Part shown: positions 57,501 through 64,000 of the stretch, piece by piece
Layout: each line of letters opens with the position of its first letter
Position numbering within the stretch: position 1 is the stretch's first letter
Notes under the pieces: model-generated
Told to the model about the DNA's origin: nothing
Database searches by the model: none
The model's input: only the letters and a program-made list of their open reading frames with translations
Assembly: GCA_913063375.1 (NCBI GenBank)
Contig: CAJXXR010000009.1
Location: 30,157-94,156 of the forward strand
Direction: 5' to 3'
From: an uncultured Flavobacteriales bacterium
GTDB lineage: Bacteria > Bacteroidota > Bacteroidia > Flavobacteriales > CAJXXR01
Length of the DNA: 64,000 bases
Position numbers and translations under genes: made by a program

Positions 57501-58338
57501 GGTTTACAGTTTCCTCATAGAGTACCGAAGAAGTGAAAGATTCAGATCCATCATTTTCAATATATATAATATCCCCATATTGCGCCACAATTATGATATC
57601 CAAATCGCCATCACTATTTAGGTCTTCAACAGCCATTCCTTTACAGCCATATAGGCTATTTACTATATAATGATCAGAGAAATTCTGAGTTCCAGAATTT
57701 TTAAACCATTGGATTGAAGTCCCCTCCTTTCCAATAACGTCCAAATCCCCATCTTGATCCAGATCCACGATCTTTAGACCCTTTGTATAGTCTTCACCAA
57801 TGAAGTGCTCCGTAAAAACTTGGTTCCCATCATTCTTGAACCAAAGTATCTCCCCATCCTCATACGAAGATGCAACTATATCTAAATCCCCATCCCCATC
57901 TAAATCTATCATGTTGGCATTGGTAGGAGAGTCCATAGAGTCACTTACCACATGAGCCACAAACTCCTGATTTCCATCATTCTCATACCAAACAAGTTTA
58001 TCAGTAAGTTTTCTGCCTACACAAAGATCTATATCTCCATCTCCATCCATATCCCCGGCCGAAACTTCGGTAAAGAAGTAATCTTCATCAATCAAATGCA
58101 TTTCAAAGCTTAGTGTATTGTCTAAATTTTCAAACCACACCATATCTCCATAGTTACTGGCCGAAGTACTGATGATGTCGATATCCCCATCCTGATCGAT
58201 ATCAAAACTGTGGACATTAGCAAATACCATCTGAATTTCATCAGAAATTTTTTTATCCAGATACTCAAATTGAGCAACAAGGGAAGGAAAGGTCAGTAAA
58301 AACAGTATTCCTAAAGCGAATATTTTTTTCATTTTCAT
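54586..58338 (-). CDS. FG-GAP/VCBS repeat protein with T9SS type A sorting domain
   Basis: The 1250-aa protein has a signal peptide (MKKIFALGILFLLTFPSLVAQ). About sixteen FG-GAP-like calcium loops follow through residue about 700 (D-x-D-x-D-G-D-x-D, e.g. DIDQDGDIDIIS, DLDGDGDLDIVAS), alternating with W[FY]xNDG. A region with RCSFDPNDKQVSPDY (DUF7619-type) is at about 960-1110. The C-terminus, ISVFPNPTHSEINISV with GGYFLHIWDSKGEKFVFKVFKT, is T9SS type A. The extracellular propeller is probably Ca-dependent. The ligand is unknown. Palindromic repeats flank it on both sides. Confidence 0.88.
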   Translation of the reverse strand: MKMKKIFALGILFLLTFPSLVAQFEYLDKKISDEIQMVFANVHSFDIDQDGDIDIISTSASNYGDMVWFENLDNTLSFEMHLIDEDYFFTEVSAGDMDGDGDIDLCVGRKLTDKLVWYENDGNQEFVAHVVSDSMDSPTNANMIDLDGDGDLDIVASSYEDGEILWFKNDGNQVFTEHFIGEDYTKGLKIVDLDQDGDLDVIGKEGTSIQWFKNSGTQNFSDHYIVNSLYGCKGMAVEDLNSDGDLDIIIVAQYGDIIYIENDGSESFTSSVLYEETVNQPTGFDMKDMDNDGDLDFMVSSQFDHTVSWFENDGLDNFTADTLSEYVYGALGILTVDINDDGYLDIISSQKPTMLAGYASEINIFSNNAGNFLQYNVTGVELSHSPMKQSADIDMDGDLDIITLSKFSIFGSPYYKNRMQIHENIGEDRFVHRDLQVIDHENYIYFDVVDIDGDGFLDISMASIGMYVGNTNSVPGEVYWYKNDGTQQFTAMEISSGSNTINYVEMVDFDMDGDQDFMLFNDQLNRMVWLQNDGFQNFTDTNILTSFNPENVSCVDLDQDGDMDFVYGYDWNYGVRWMENDGNQNFASHYIETTQSIKSIALLSVDYDSDGDIDLISASHTTDEIRLYLNDGSANFTASVLINDNFDATSIKLFDFNNDGTQDLILSSGWYTRIYLQYGGLYLLPTENILYGKKMLFADIDMDGDIDVVNGGTSGWGNFIAWLDNLELNDYLHLSIQPFFDENGNGNIDSVDIVSNIGIVEIQPNNFMQYVSSSTTDLYLDVTGSFTISLNVDTNFWEPSDSLYRNIDIDLMQVIDSIIPIGYHNRHELLLNTDITGAWPRCNDTISHYINIQNFGSFIDSGYIEYVLDDSASFITSEPLPTIISGQSLIYGFSDIATTETIPLEIKVHLPGTIDTLLYELEAHVDTSLFTLVDSSYFDEIVRCSFDPNDKQVSPDYGDAGYTLSNGELEYLIRFQNTGNDTAFLVEVRDTLDLNLDISSFNLVTNSHPVTVFIDQSSQAVSFRFENINLTDTITNEEESHGYIKYKIRLLDGLGVSEIIENKAFIYFDENSPIETNTTLNTVFSCQTIASSIELGQNDSTLSVEFDNSYLNDALWIWNEDTLGTFMSNFSFNLVENGLGALKVRLENDLCSIDTTINFQIQGLGTHSYNEMNPISVFPNPTHSEINISVPQQWEKTNVEIRDISGQLLSKYIFGSKKDHKIKLPGVQGGYFLHIWDSKGEKFVFKVFKT

Positions 58339-58390
58339 TCAATTTTTAATAGGGTGTAATATAATGTCTAAGTTTGGATTAATTCAATTT

Positions 58391-58461
58391 ACACTCGCTA
58401 AGTGTCTTTGGTGAGCGACTCTGAGCGGGTGAAGTTATAAACTGGGGCCAGTGGAGGAAGT
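58391..58461. repeat. Combined palindromic repeats, family B then A, diverged
   Basis: gtctttggtgagcgactctgagc (58404-58426) corresponds to family B in degraded form, and aactggggccagtggagg (58440-58457) to family A. They lie between the FG-GAP gene start and the stop of the TlpA-like gene. Confidence 0.55.
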
Positions 58462-58486
58462 GTCTATAAAACAAAAACGTAATATT

Positions 58487-59662
58487 TTATAAATTCACTT
58501 GAATCAAACTGTCAATTTTACCCATAGAATCCTCGCTAAAACCAACACCAGAATGAATAATTGCCCCTTGTTGATTGATCAAATAGAATGTTGGGTAGGC
58601 ATGAATTTTATAGTTCTTAGTTTCGTCCCTGTTCATAAATAGAATAGGGTAATCGATTTCATTATGGGATAAGAACTTCGGGAACCTTCCTAAATCTTTT
58701 TCATTATTGTTGTAAGGATTTATACCTATCACTTTGAAGCCTTGATTTGAATATTTGTTTTGCAACTCATTCAAATGTGGTATGGCTTTAACACATGGGT
58801 AGCAGTCCATATACCAAAAATCAAGAAGTAATAATTCACCCTTATAATCTTCAATTGTAATAGAATCTCCAGATAAATAGAATTCACCCGTTAAGTCAGG
58901 TATTGACAATCCTTTTGCCAGCGGAGCCATCTCTTCTTTTGACCGCTCCTTATAATCGTTCATGGTATAATTTTCAGAAATCTTGGCGAACCTATTTTTC
59001 AAATCATCAGCAGATATTTTATTAAATGACACATTGGATATGTCCCACTGGTTATATTGATTCTCATGTTGAAAATCGGTAGTATAGGTCATTTTATTGA
59101 CGGTCAAATTCTCCTTGTCAAACCAAATATTTTTTGACGCGTTTTTCATCTCCTCCTCATCTGGAAAAGTGCAAGACCATTTCAAAACTTCATTGCCCGT
59201 CATTTGATCAGCTAGTACATCGATGGTAAAAGTTGAATCATCGGAATCTTTTATTAACCTTTCTGGTTTTAAAAAATAAACCCTTACTGCTTCACGTATA
59301 ATATTACCAGTTATGGGGTATGGCTTGTCTCCAGGGTATTTTGTTATACTTTTTTTATTGTGTTCAATATAGTACAGGTTTTTTGTATCGTAATATCTAT
59401 CAATGGAATCTCCATGGATATATATATGACCTCCCAAAATAGTATCCTCTTGATTTCTTACCAGATCTATTTGAGCAAAAACGGTAGCGGTATCCGTTGT
59501 TTGACTGAAATATTTAATCTTATAGTCAATATCATATGACATAGAAGCATGCTTTCCATATACATTTACTACATCTTTTGCTAAACTCGAAGGGGTGATT
59601 TGTGTATTATTACAGGCAATAAATCCAAGACTCATCAAGGCCCAAAATATCTTTCTTTTCAT
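58487..59662 (-). CDS. TlpA-type thioredoxin-fold lipoprotein
   Basis: The chosen start is ATG 59662 (MKRKIFWALMSLGFIACN), 391 aa. It has a lipobox ending IAC and is thus a lipoprotein. The N-terminal two-thirds (about 20-260) is a region of unknown fold, typical of Bacteroidota TlpA relatives. The C-terminal thioredoxin fold has LLDFWYMDCYPCVKAIPHL, with active site CYPC, and IHAYPTFYLINQQG carrying the cis-Pro. It probably reduces disulfides outside the cytoplasm. A B/A repeat block lies downstream. Confidence 0.85.
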   Translation of the reverse strand: MKRKIFWALMSLGFIACNNTQITPSSLAKDVVNVYGKHASMSYDIDYKIKYFSQTTDTATVFAQIDLVRNQEDTILGGHIYIHGDSIDRYYDTKNLYYIEHNKKSITKYPGDKPYPITGNIIREAVRVYFLKPERLIKDSDDSTFTIDVLADQMTGNEVLKWSCTFPDEEEMKNASKNIWFDKENLTVNKMTYTTDFQHENQYNQWDISNVSFNKISADDLKNRFAKISENYTMNDYKERSKEEMAPLAKGLSIPDLTGEFYLSGDSITIEDYKGELLLLDFWYMDCYPCVKAIPHLNELQNKYSNQGFKVIGINPYNNNEKDLGRFPKFLSHNEIDYPILFMNRDETKNYKIHAYPTFYLINQQGAIIHSGVGFSEDSMGKIDSLIQVNL

Positions 59663-59849
59663 TTTATTAAAATTCAATTGTTTTTTAAATATATCAGAGA
59701 TTAATTGCTAAAATAAAGAAATTTCTTCACCGTCTTGCTAGTCATTAACTAATTCAGCCTCCTTCAGCGTTTTTCTTTTCATTACATCGGTGTTATCCTT
59801 TAAGACGTTGATGGAGTGGAATAAAATGTCAAGTGATTTGTAATTTCGT

Positions 59850-59857
59850 TATATTTG
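59850..59857 (+). promoter_or_regulatory. Bacteroidota -7 box before the gene at 59886
   Basis: TATATTTG fits TAnnTTTG, 28 bases before ATG. No clear -33. Confidence 0.4.
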
Positions 59858-59885
59858 AGTGATATAAATTTAAAAAAAATAGAAT

Positions 59886-60638
59886 ATGAGTCTTCCTAAA
59901 CCCAGATTTTGCAATGAAGAATGGTTAGATATGAAGCCCACGGATGATGGAAGGTTATGTGGGCAATGTCAAAAAAACATCTTTGATCTTACGAAACACT
60001 CCTGGAAGGAAATAGAAGAATTACAAGCTGAAAATAATAATTCACTCTGTGGAATGTATCATCCAAAGCAATTAAAATATTGGGGGCAGGAGGTTCCAAA
60101 GACCAATTTCGTTCACAAGTCAGTTTTGGCTGCGTCTTTAGTTTTCGGTCTGGGGACTTTAAGCAGTCAGGAGTCCTATGCTCAGATAGCGGATAATTCG
60201 CCATTGATTCAGGATAGCCTTAGTAATAGTAAAGTGAATAGCCCTCTACAGGATACAATACCTCAAGTTGTTTTGGAAGGTGAAGTAAGGACGATTATAA
60301 AAGGCAATCAGAAAATAGAGAAACTACCTTATGTAAATGTTGTTTTGAAGAATGCGGAGCATAAGGTTGTAAAGGGGGTAACCACAGATCTGGATGGTAA
60401 TTTTAGAATGGTCCTGGATATGGAATTGGATACCTTAAAAAAGTATGCTTTGGAAATTTCGTATATCGGATACGGTACTAAGCGTATACCCCTTTCAGAA
60501 TTGACGAATACTACGCTTTACTTGACGGTAGATTTAAAAGAAAGTGTAGAACTGATGAATACTTTCTACCTCGAGAAGCCTAGTAAAATGAAGAAAATTG
60601 GTAGGGGAATAAAAAATGTATTTAAGAAAAAGGAATAG
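59886..60638 (+). CDS. Cys-motif protein with carboxypeptidase regulatory-like domain
   Basis: The 250-aa protein has an N-terminal block RFCNEEWLDMKPTDDGRLCG, then CQKNIFDLT and LCGMY. I know this start from Bacteroidota proteins with a cysteine-rich front. A membrane segment follows at about 78-95 (SVLAASLVFGLGTLSSQ), and then a CarboxypepD_reg-like beta sandwich (YVNVVLKNAEHKVVKGVTTDLDGNF), as in TonB-dependent receptor extensions. The tail is basic (KMKKIGRGIKNVFKKK). A role in signal transfer across the membrane is inference. A family B repeat follows at 60677. Confidence 0.7.
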   Translation: MSLPKPRFCNEEWLDMKPTDDGRLCGQCQKNIFDLTKHSWKEIEELQAENNNSLCGMYHPKQLKYWGQEVPKTNFVHKSVLAASLVFGLGTLSSQESYAQIADNSPLIQDSLSNSKVNSPLQDTIPQVVLEGEVRTIIKGNQKIEKLPYVNVVLKNAEHKVVKGVTTDLDGNFRMVLDMELDTLKKYALEISYIGYGTKRIPLSELTNTTLYLTVDLKESVELMNTFYLEKPSKMKKIGRGIKNVFKKKE

Positions 60639-60676
60639 GTGAAAAGAGGTGCATTGGTTGTTTTAATGGCTCGGTG

Positions 60677-60706
60677 CCTCAGAGTCCTCGGTGAGTGACT
60701 CTGAGG
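60677..60706. repeat. Palindromic repeat, family B, copy 1
   Basis: CCTCAGAGTC, loop CTCGGTGAGT, GACTCTGAGG: a perfect 10-bp stem. It lies between the stops of two convergent genes. Almost the same sequence is at 62656. Confidence 0.8.
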
Positions 60707-60717
60707 GGATGAATAAG

Positions 60718-62277
60718 TTATCTGACAATTAATTTTTCGCTAGTCCATCTTAATCCATCAGATTGAACTTGAATAAAATACAATCCACTAGGATATTTTG
60801 AAAGATCGATTGTGTATATGTTTTTTCCATCTTCCAAATTTCTATTTTGAAGAGTTCTACCCAAGTTATCTATTAGAAATAGTATTCCAGAATTAATATT
60901 GGGTATGCGAACATCAACAGATTGCATTGCAGGGTTTTGTGAAAAGGAAATAAACAAATGCTCATTTTCTTCAATACCTACTGGCTCCAGGCAGGTTGAG
61001 TCTGGACCTAAATCGTCGATAAACCAATTATGATTATTGATCAGAGAGTCTCGGGCATCCGTTGCTTCCTGAGAGCAATAGTGGAGGTTTGCAGTAAAAT
61101 TTACTCCGAACTGAACATTCTGACTAGCCCAACCGATGAGAGTTGAATCATAATTGGGTACTGACATGTCTGTTGCTATAAACATTTGAAGCATTTCGGA
61201 CACATTACTTACATCCCAATCACCTAAATTTTGATTAAATGCATGTGCCCACACGAACATCGAATTCATGGTGGTAACATTGCTCACGTCCCAATCACTT
61301 ATATCCTGATTAAAAGATTCGGAATAATCAAACATCGTCCGCATGGTTGTAACATTGCTCACATTCCAGTCTCCAATCTCCTGATTGAAAACTAGCGCGG
61401 CGCCAAACATCCCTTCCATATTTGTAACGTTACTTACGTTCCAACTTCCAATATCCTGATTAAAAACTATAGCGGCACTAAACATGTATTTCATATTTGT
61501 AACACTACTTACATTCCAATCACTAATGTCCTGGTTAAAAGAATAAGCTTCCTGGAACACTGCTCCCATATCAATTACATTACCTACATCCCAGTCACCA
61601 ATATCTTGATTAAAATGCATTGCCCATTGAAACATTTCATTCATGTCTGTAACGTTACTAACGTCCCAATCACCAATATCTTGATCGAAATGGGAGGCAA
61701 AATGGAACATTCCAAACATATTTGTGACACTGCTAATATCCCAATCCCCGATATCCTGGTTGAACGACTCAGCATAGTGAAATAAATACTTCATGTTTGT
61801 AACATTGCTAACATCCCAATTACCAATATCCCCATTGAACGATTCAGCTTTTCTAAACATATTCTCCATGCTTGTTACATTTAGAAGGTTTGGATTGTCA
61901 TTTGTATTGATTACCAAATTCGATGCTCCGTAAAATGCATTCTCCATACTGGTCCATGGATTTCCTCCCCATTGTTCAACCGATAGGATTTTCTCCATGT
62001 CTCCGGAATTATTAAAATGAATTCTAGGAAAGTCACCGGTTATAGTAACAGTGTAGATCCCTGCTGTATCATAAGTATGTGTAATATCTCCAGTTATAGA
62101 AGAGTCCATATCTCCATCTCCCCAATCCACGATATAATCATAACCAGCGCCAGTGGTGGGAATAGTTATTTGATCGTTGTACGATGATCCAGTATTATCT
62201 GTTTTCCAGGTAGTAATGAACTGAGCAAAACTTATTTGTGAAACTATGAGTAAAATTAATAATAGCGCATTTTTCAT
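60718..62277 (-). CDS. DUF285 repeat protein with T9SS type A sorting domain (copy 2, 9 repeats)
   Basis: The 519-aa protein has a signal peptide ([19 protein letters not shown]) and then [19 protein letters not shown], the same start as copy 1. Nine full 25-residue repeats of the form [20 protein letters not shown] fill about residues 140-365. The closing [14 protein letters not shown] is also shared. It ends with a T9SS type A domain ([16 protein letters not shown]...[11 protein letters not shown]). The length difference from copy 1 (101 residues) equals four repeats. It is extracellular; the ligand is unknown. Confidence 0.88.
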   Translation of the reverse strand: MKNALLLILLIVSQISFAQFITTWKTDNTGSSYNDQITIPTTGAGYDYIVDWGDGDMDSSITGDITHTYDTAGIYTVTITGDFPRIHFNNSGDMEKILSVEQWGGNPWTSMENAFYGASNLVINTNDNPNLLNVTSMENMFRKAESFNGDIGNWDVSNVTNMKYLFHYAESFNQDIGDWDISSVTNMFGMFHFASHFDQDIGDWDVSNVTDMNEMFQWAMHFNQDIGDWDVGNVIDMGAVFQEAYSFNQDISDWNVSSVTNMKYMFSAAIVFNQDIGSWNVSNVTNMEGMFGAALVFNQEIGDWNVSNVTTMRTMFDYSESFNQDISDWDVSNVTTMNSMFVWAHAFNQNLGDWDVSNVSEMLQMFIATDMSVPNYDSTLIGWASQNVQFGVNFTANLHYCSQEATDARDSLINNHNWFIDDLGPDSTCLEPVGIEENEHLFISFSQNPAMQSVDVRIPNINSGILFLIDNLGRTLQNRNLEDGKNIYTIDLSKYPSGLYFIQVQSDGLRWTSEKLIVR

Positions 62278-62477
62278 ATTCTTTGATGTTTGAATTTAGT
62301 AAAAAAATAGTACCTGTTATAACCAAGAATGATATTGTTTTTGATTAAAAGATATAAGTAATTGACTGTCTATTAATGCTTTGTATTGTCTTTTGTGAAA
62401 GAGCTCCTATCGATATTAAATTAATTTCAATAATTATTCCAAAACAGTGTAAAACAAAGAGTTATGTTTTAAACGCT

Positions 62478-62548
62478 GCCTGAAGACAACTTTCAATGAC
62501 GTTGACGATATCGAAATTGCCAATGGTGAGATCGCGTTGAAGTTTTAA
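62478..62548 (+). pseudogene. 3'-end fragment of a third DUF6252-like lipoprotein gene
   Basis: The plus-strand frame reads LKTTFNDVDDIEIANGEIAL, then KF and a stop. It matches the ends of the two intact copies (FKATFSG...VVITDGEVEIKF and FKATFSG...VQVTNGKFELNF). No start, lipobox or upstream coding sequence remains. This looks like the tail of a lost gene. Confidence 0.65.
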
Positions 62549-62613
62549 AATTTCAGCTATAAGGGTTACTCGAAGTGGATTCTGAATTTGGGTTTGCTAT
62601 TATTTGGGTCGAG

Positions 62614-62645
62614 CCACCAGTTGAGAACTGGAGGGAGTGGTGGTG
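62614..62645. repeat. Palindromic repeat, family A, copy 4
   Basis: CCACCAGTTGAGAACTGG, then AGGGAGTGGTGG. CCAGTT/AACTGG is intact with loop GAG. It stands 10 bases before repeat B. Confidence 0.65.
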
Positions 62646-62655
62646 GTTTTGGTTG

Positions 62656-62685
62656 CCTCAGAGTCCTCGGTGAGTGACTCTGAGG
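62656..62685. repeat. Palindromic repeat, family B, copy 2
   Basis: CCTCAGAGTC and GACTCTGAGG around the loop CTCGGTGAGT, identical to 60677-60706, followed by a G run. It lies just after the stop of the gene at 62719. Confidence 0.85.
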
Positions 62686-62718
62686 GGGGGTAAATATATA
62701 GAATTTCTGAGGATGCCT

Positions 62719-63762
62719 TTACTCTTTGTAAAAGTATAAGTAGACCTTGTCTGTACTAAAGTTATACATAAAGGCATTGATTCCTTTTTTATTGACCCAT
62801 CTGATTTTTCTTTGATCAATTTCGTTGCGTGTGTTTTCTATAGGTTTCCCTAAAAGGTCACTTACTGTTTCGATCAGGAATTCATATTTTTCAGTGAACT
62901 TCTTTTCAGTGGTGTTTTTTGTTTCCGGTTTGATTCCTCCATAGGATTCTTTAAAAGTCTTCCAATTAAATGAAACAACCTTAACAGCCTTATCTTCCTC
63001 TGTATAATAATAATTGACCCTACCTTCAAAATATGGACATTCGATTCTCCTATAACTGACTGGAGTACTAAATTTGAAGCCTTTAGCATTTGGATAAATA
63101 CTTTCAGCTATAGGCCAATAATCCCCGAGAGAAACATCTTCCGAATGTCTCGACTTTTCATATTTCAATGATTCTTTCAGTTTGAAATCACTGGTTTTTG
63201 CAAAACCGGCTATGATTTGCTGAACATGGGATGTAAACTCTTGTTCTCCATAGGCTATGTTTTGATTTTTGTTCTTGATACAGGAAGAGTCTATTTTGGT
63301 TTCAAAATGGACCTCCGACGGACTCTCTTTTGGAACAATTGAAAAGGATTTAAGGTCAATTTTTTCAATGGGGTAAGGCCAAAGTTTAAAGGATTGAGCG
63401 CCTTGTTTGAGAGGGGAGTTAGAGGATTTTTGCCATTCATTCTCGTCAGGGAGTTTTATTCTTATATCGTAATCCAGGACGTTTTTTAATCCACTATTTA
63501 GTATTAGCAGTGAAGTCTGTTTGCTTCCAAGATTGCTGGTGCCAAATACCCCTACAATTTGATTCTCCTTTGGTTCAGTTGTAAGTGTTGAATCCAATTT
63601 CGAAAAAGCAATATTTTCTTCATACGGATCTTTTTGCACTATATTGAAATTCATATTCTCATCTAAACTGTTGAATTCAAGGGTGAAGCTCGTTCCGATT
63701 TCTACTTCCTGAGCATAGCTGACTGAGCATAAGAGGAATAATATAAAGTGGATTTTTTTCAT
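62719..63762 (-). CDS. Secreted hypothetical protein
   Basis: The 347-aa protein has a clear signal peptide (MKKIHFILFLLCSVSYAQ) and no lipobox or T9SS domain. I do not recognise its family. It contains an acidic N-terminal beta region (EVEIGTSFTLEFNSLDE), a section on glycosyl-like strands (LLILNSGLKNVLDYDIRIKLP) and a C-terminal charged part ending INAFMYNFSTDKVYLYFYKE. It stands between two DUF285/unknown secreted units with family B repeats on both sides. Confidence 0.6.
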   Translation of the reverse strand: MKKIHFILFLLCSVSYAQEVEIGTSFTLEFNSLDENMNFNIVQKDPYEENIAFSKLDSTLTTEPKENQIVGVFGTSNLGSKQTSLLILNSGLKNVLDYDIRIKLPDENEWQKSSNSPLKQGAQSFKLWPYPIEKIDLKSFSIVPKESPSEVHFETKIDSSCIKNKNQNIAYGEQEFTSHVQQIIAGFAKTSDFKLKESLKYEKSRHSEDVSLGDYWPIAESIYPNAKGFKFSTPVSYRRIECPYFEGRVNYYYTEEDKAVKVVSFNWKTFKESYGGIKPETKNTTEKKFTEKYEFLIETVSDLLGKPIENTRNEIDQRKIRWVNKKGINAFMYNFSTDKVYLYFYKE

Positions 63763-63825
63763 AAAATAGAGAGGGTTAGAATGTTAAATTAGGGGTTAAA
63801 TGTACTGTTTTTTTGATTTAACACC

Positions 63826-63855
63826 ATTCAGAGCCCTCGGTGAGTGACTTTGAGG
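63826..63855. repeat. Palindromic repeat, family B, copy 3, diverged
   Basis: TTCAGAGCCCTCGGTGAGTG, then ACTTTGAGG. Compared with copies 1 and 2 it has a few substitutions and a weaker stem. Confidence 0.65.
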
Positions 63856-63911
63856 GGGTGGAATGTCAAATGAAAATCAAAACAAATATTAAATCAAAAT
63901 GATGGAGCCTA

Positions 63912-63967
63912 GGTTTTTATTATTTTACACTTTTATTGCATTTTTAGAAATTTATCAAGAATAGAAA
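63912..63967 (+). promoter_or_regulatory. Conserved leader shared with the gene at 50398
   Basis: The same tttttattattttacac block is followed by related AT-rich bases up to the ATG at 63968, aligning with 50343-50397. Confidence 0.55.
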
Positions 63968-64000
63968 ATGAAAAATATAATATACCTGTTAATATGTTTC
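63968..64000 (+). CDS. Secreted protein, start only (cut by window end)
   Basis: The eleven codons read MKNIIYLLICF, the beginning of a signal peptide closely related to MKNILYLLICI at 50398. The leader is conserved too. The rest of the gene is beyond the window; it should show what the truncated ORF at 50398 used to be. Confidence 0.65.
   Translation, partial: MKNIIYLLICF

Larger units (their letters stand above)
62278..62718. other. Intergenic region with pseudogene fragment and two palindromic repeats
   Basis: It contains the remnant at 62478-62548 (listed separately), repeat A at 62614 and repeat B at 62656. The first 190 bases are AT-rich without visible genes and probably carry the promoter of the DUF285 gene on the minus strand. 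Confidence 0.6.

Overview
The window looks like chromosomal DNA of a Bacteroidota bacterium, probably class Flavobacteriia (order Flavobacteriales). Four things support this. Many secreted proteins end in type IX secretion system (T9SS) C-terminal sorting domains, of both type A and type B. Several promoters carry the Bacteroidota -7 box TAnnTTTG. The gene order yceD-rpmF-plsX-fabH-accB-accC is typical of the phylum. Lipoproteins carry an acidic stretch just after the lipid-bearing cysteine. The DNA is AT-rich, with few Shine-Dalgarno-like sites. I cannot name a genus from the sequence.

Layout. 1-7500 is an accessory stretch: two large T9SS beta-propeller proteins, the stump of a tyrosine recombinase, and a tRNA-Asn gene whose terminator region recurs in degraded form at about 165-240 and 4945-5050. 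I read these as scars of integration at the tRNA. 7700-38400 is core housekeeping DNA. It holds isoprenoid synthesis genes (ispD, dxs), a copper P-type ATPase beside an FNR-type regulator, an ileS-traR-lspA-glycosyltransferase cluster, tyrS and aspS, and an ECF sigma factor with a TPR anti-sigma-like partner. It also holds the fatty-acid initiation operon yceD-rpmF-plsX-fabH-accB-accC, pdxA with an unusual charged tail, a leucyl aminopeptidase and riboflavin synthase. 38400-64000 is accessory again and strongly shaped by duplication: paralogous T9SS cargo proteins, DUF285 repeat proteins, DUF6252-like lipoproteins, a TlpA-like lipoprotein and a carboxypeptidase-regulatory-domain protein. Several decayed fragments of the same families lie between them.

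Main finds. (1) A five-gene set at 50770-54218 has an unknown 248-codon ORF (235 aa from the chosen start), a 7-helix membrane protein, a HisKA_3 histidine kinase and a LuxR-type response regulator in one overlapping operon, facing a PixA/AidA-family inclusion-body protein. No sensor-plus-PixA system of this kind is known to me. (2) A tandem duplication of a two-gene T9SS cargo module has a second copy of gene 2 worn down to its last codons and terminator. (3) Two families of small palindromic repeats sit between genes from 50 kb onward, mostly just downstream of stop codons. (4) A third DUF6252 lipoprotein gene survives only as its last codons.

Limits. Everything is from reading by eye. Family names for T9SS cargo, DUF285, DUF6252, DUF7948, DUF7619 and PixA come from motif recognition, not from searches. 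Promoter calls rest on the -7 box alone, because I saw no convincing -33 element for any of them.
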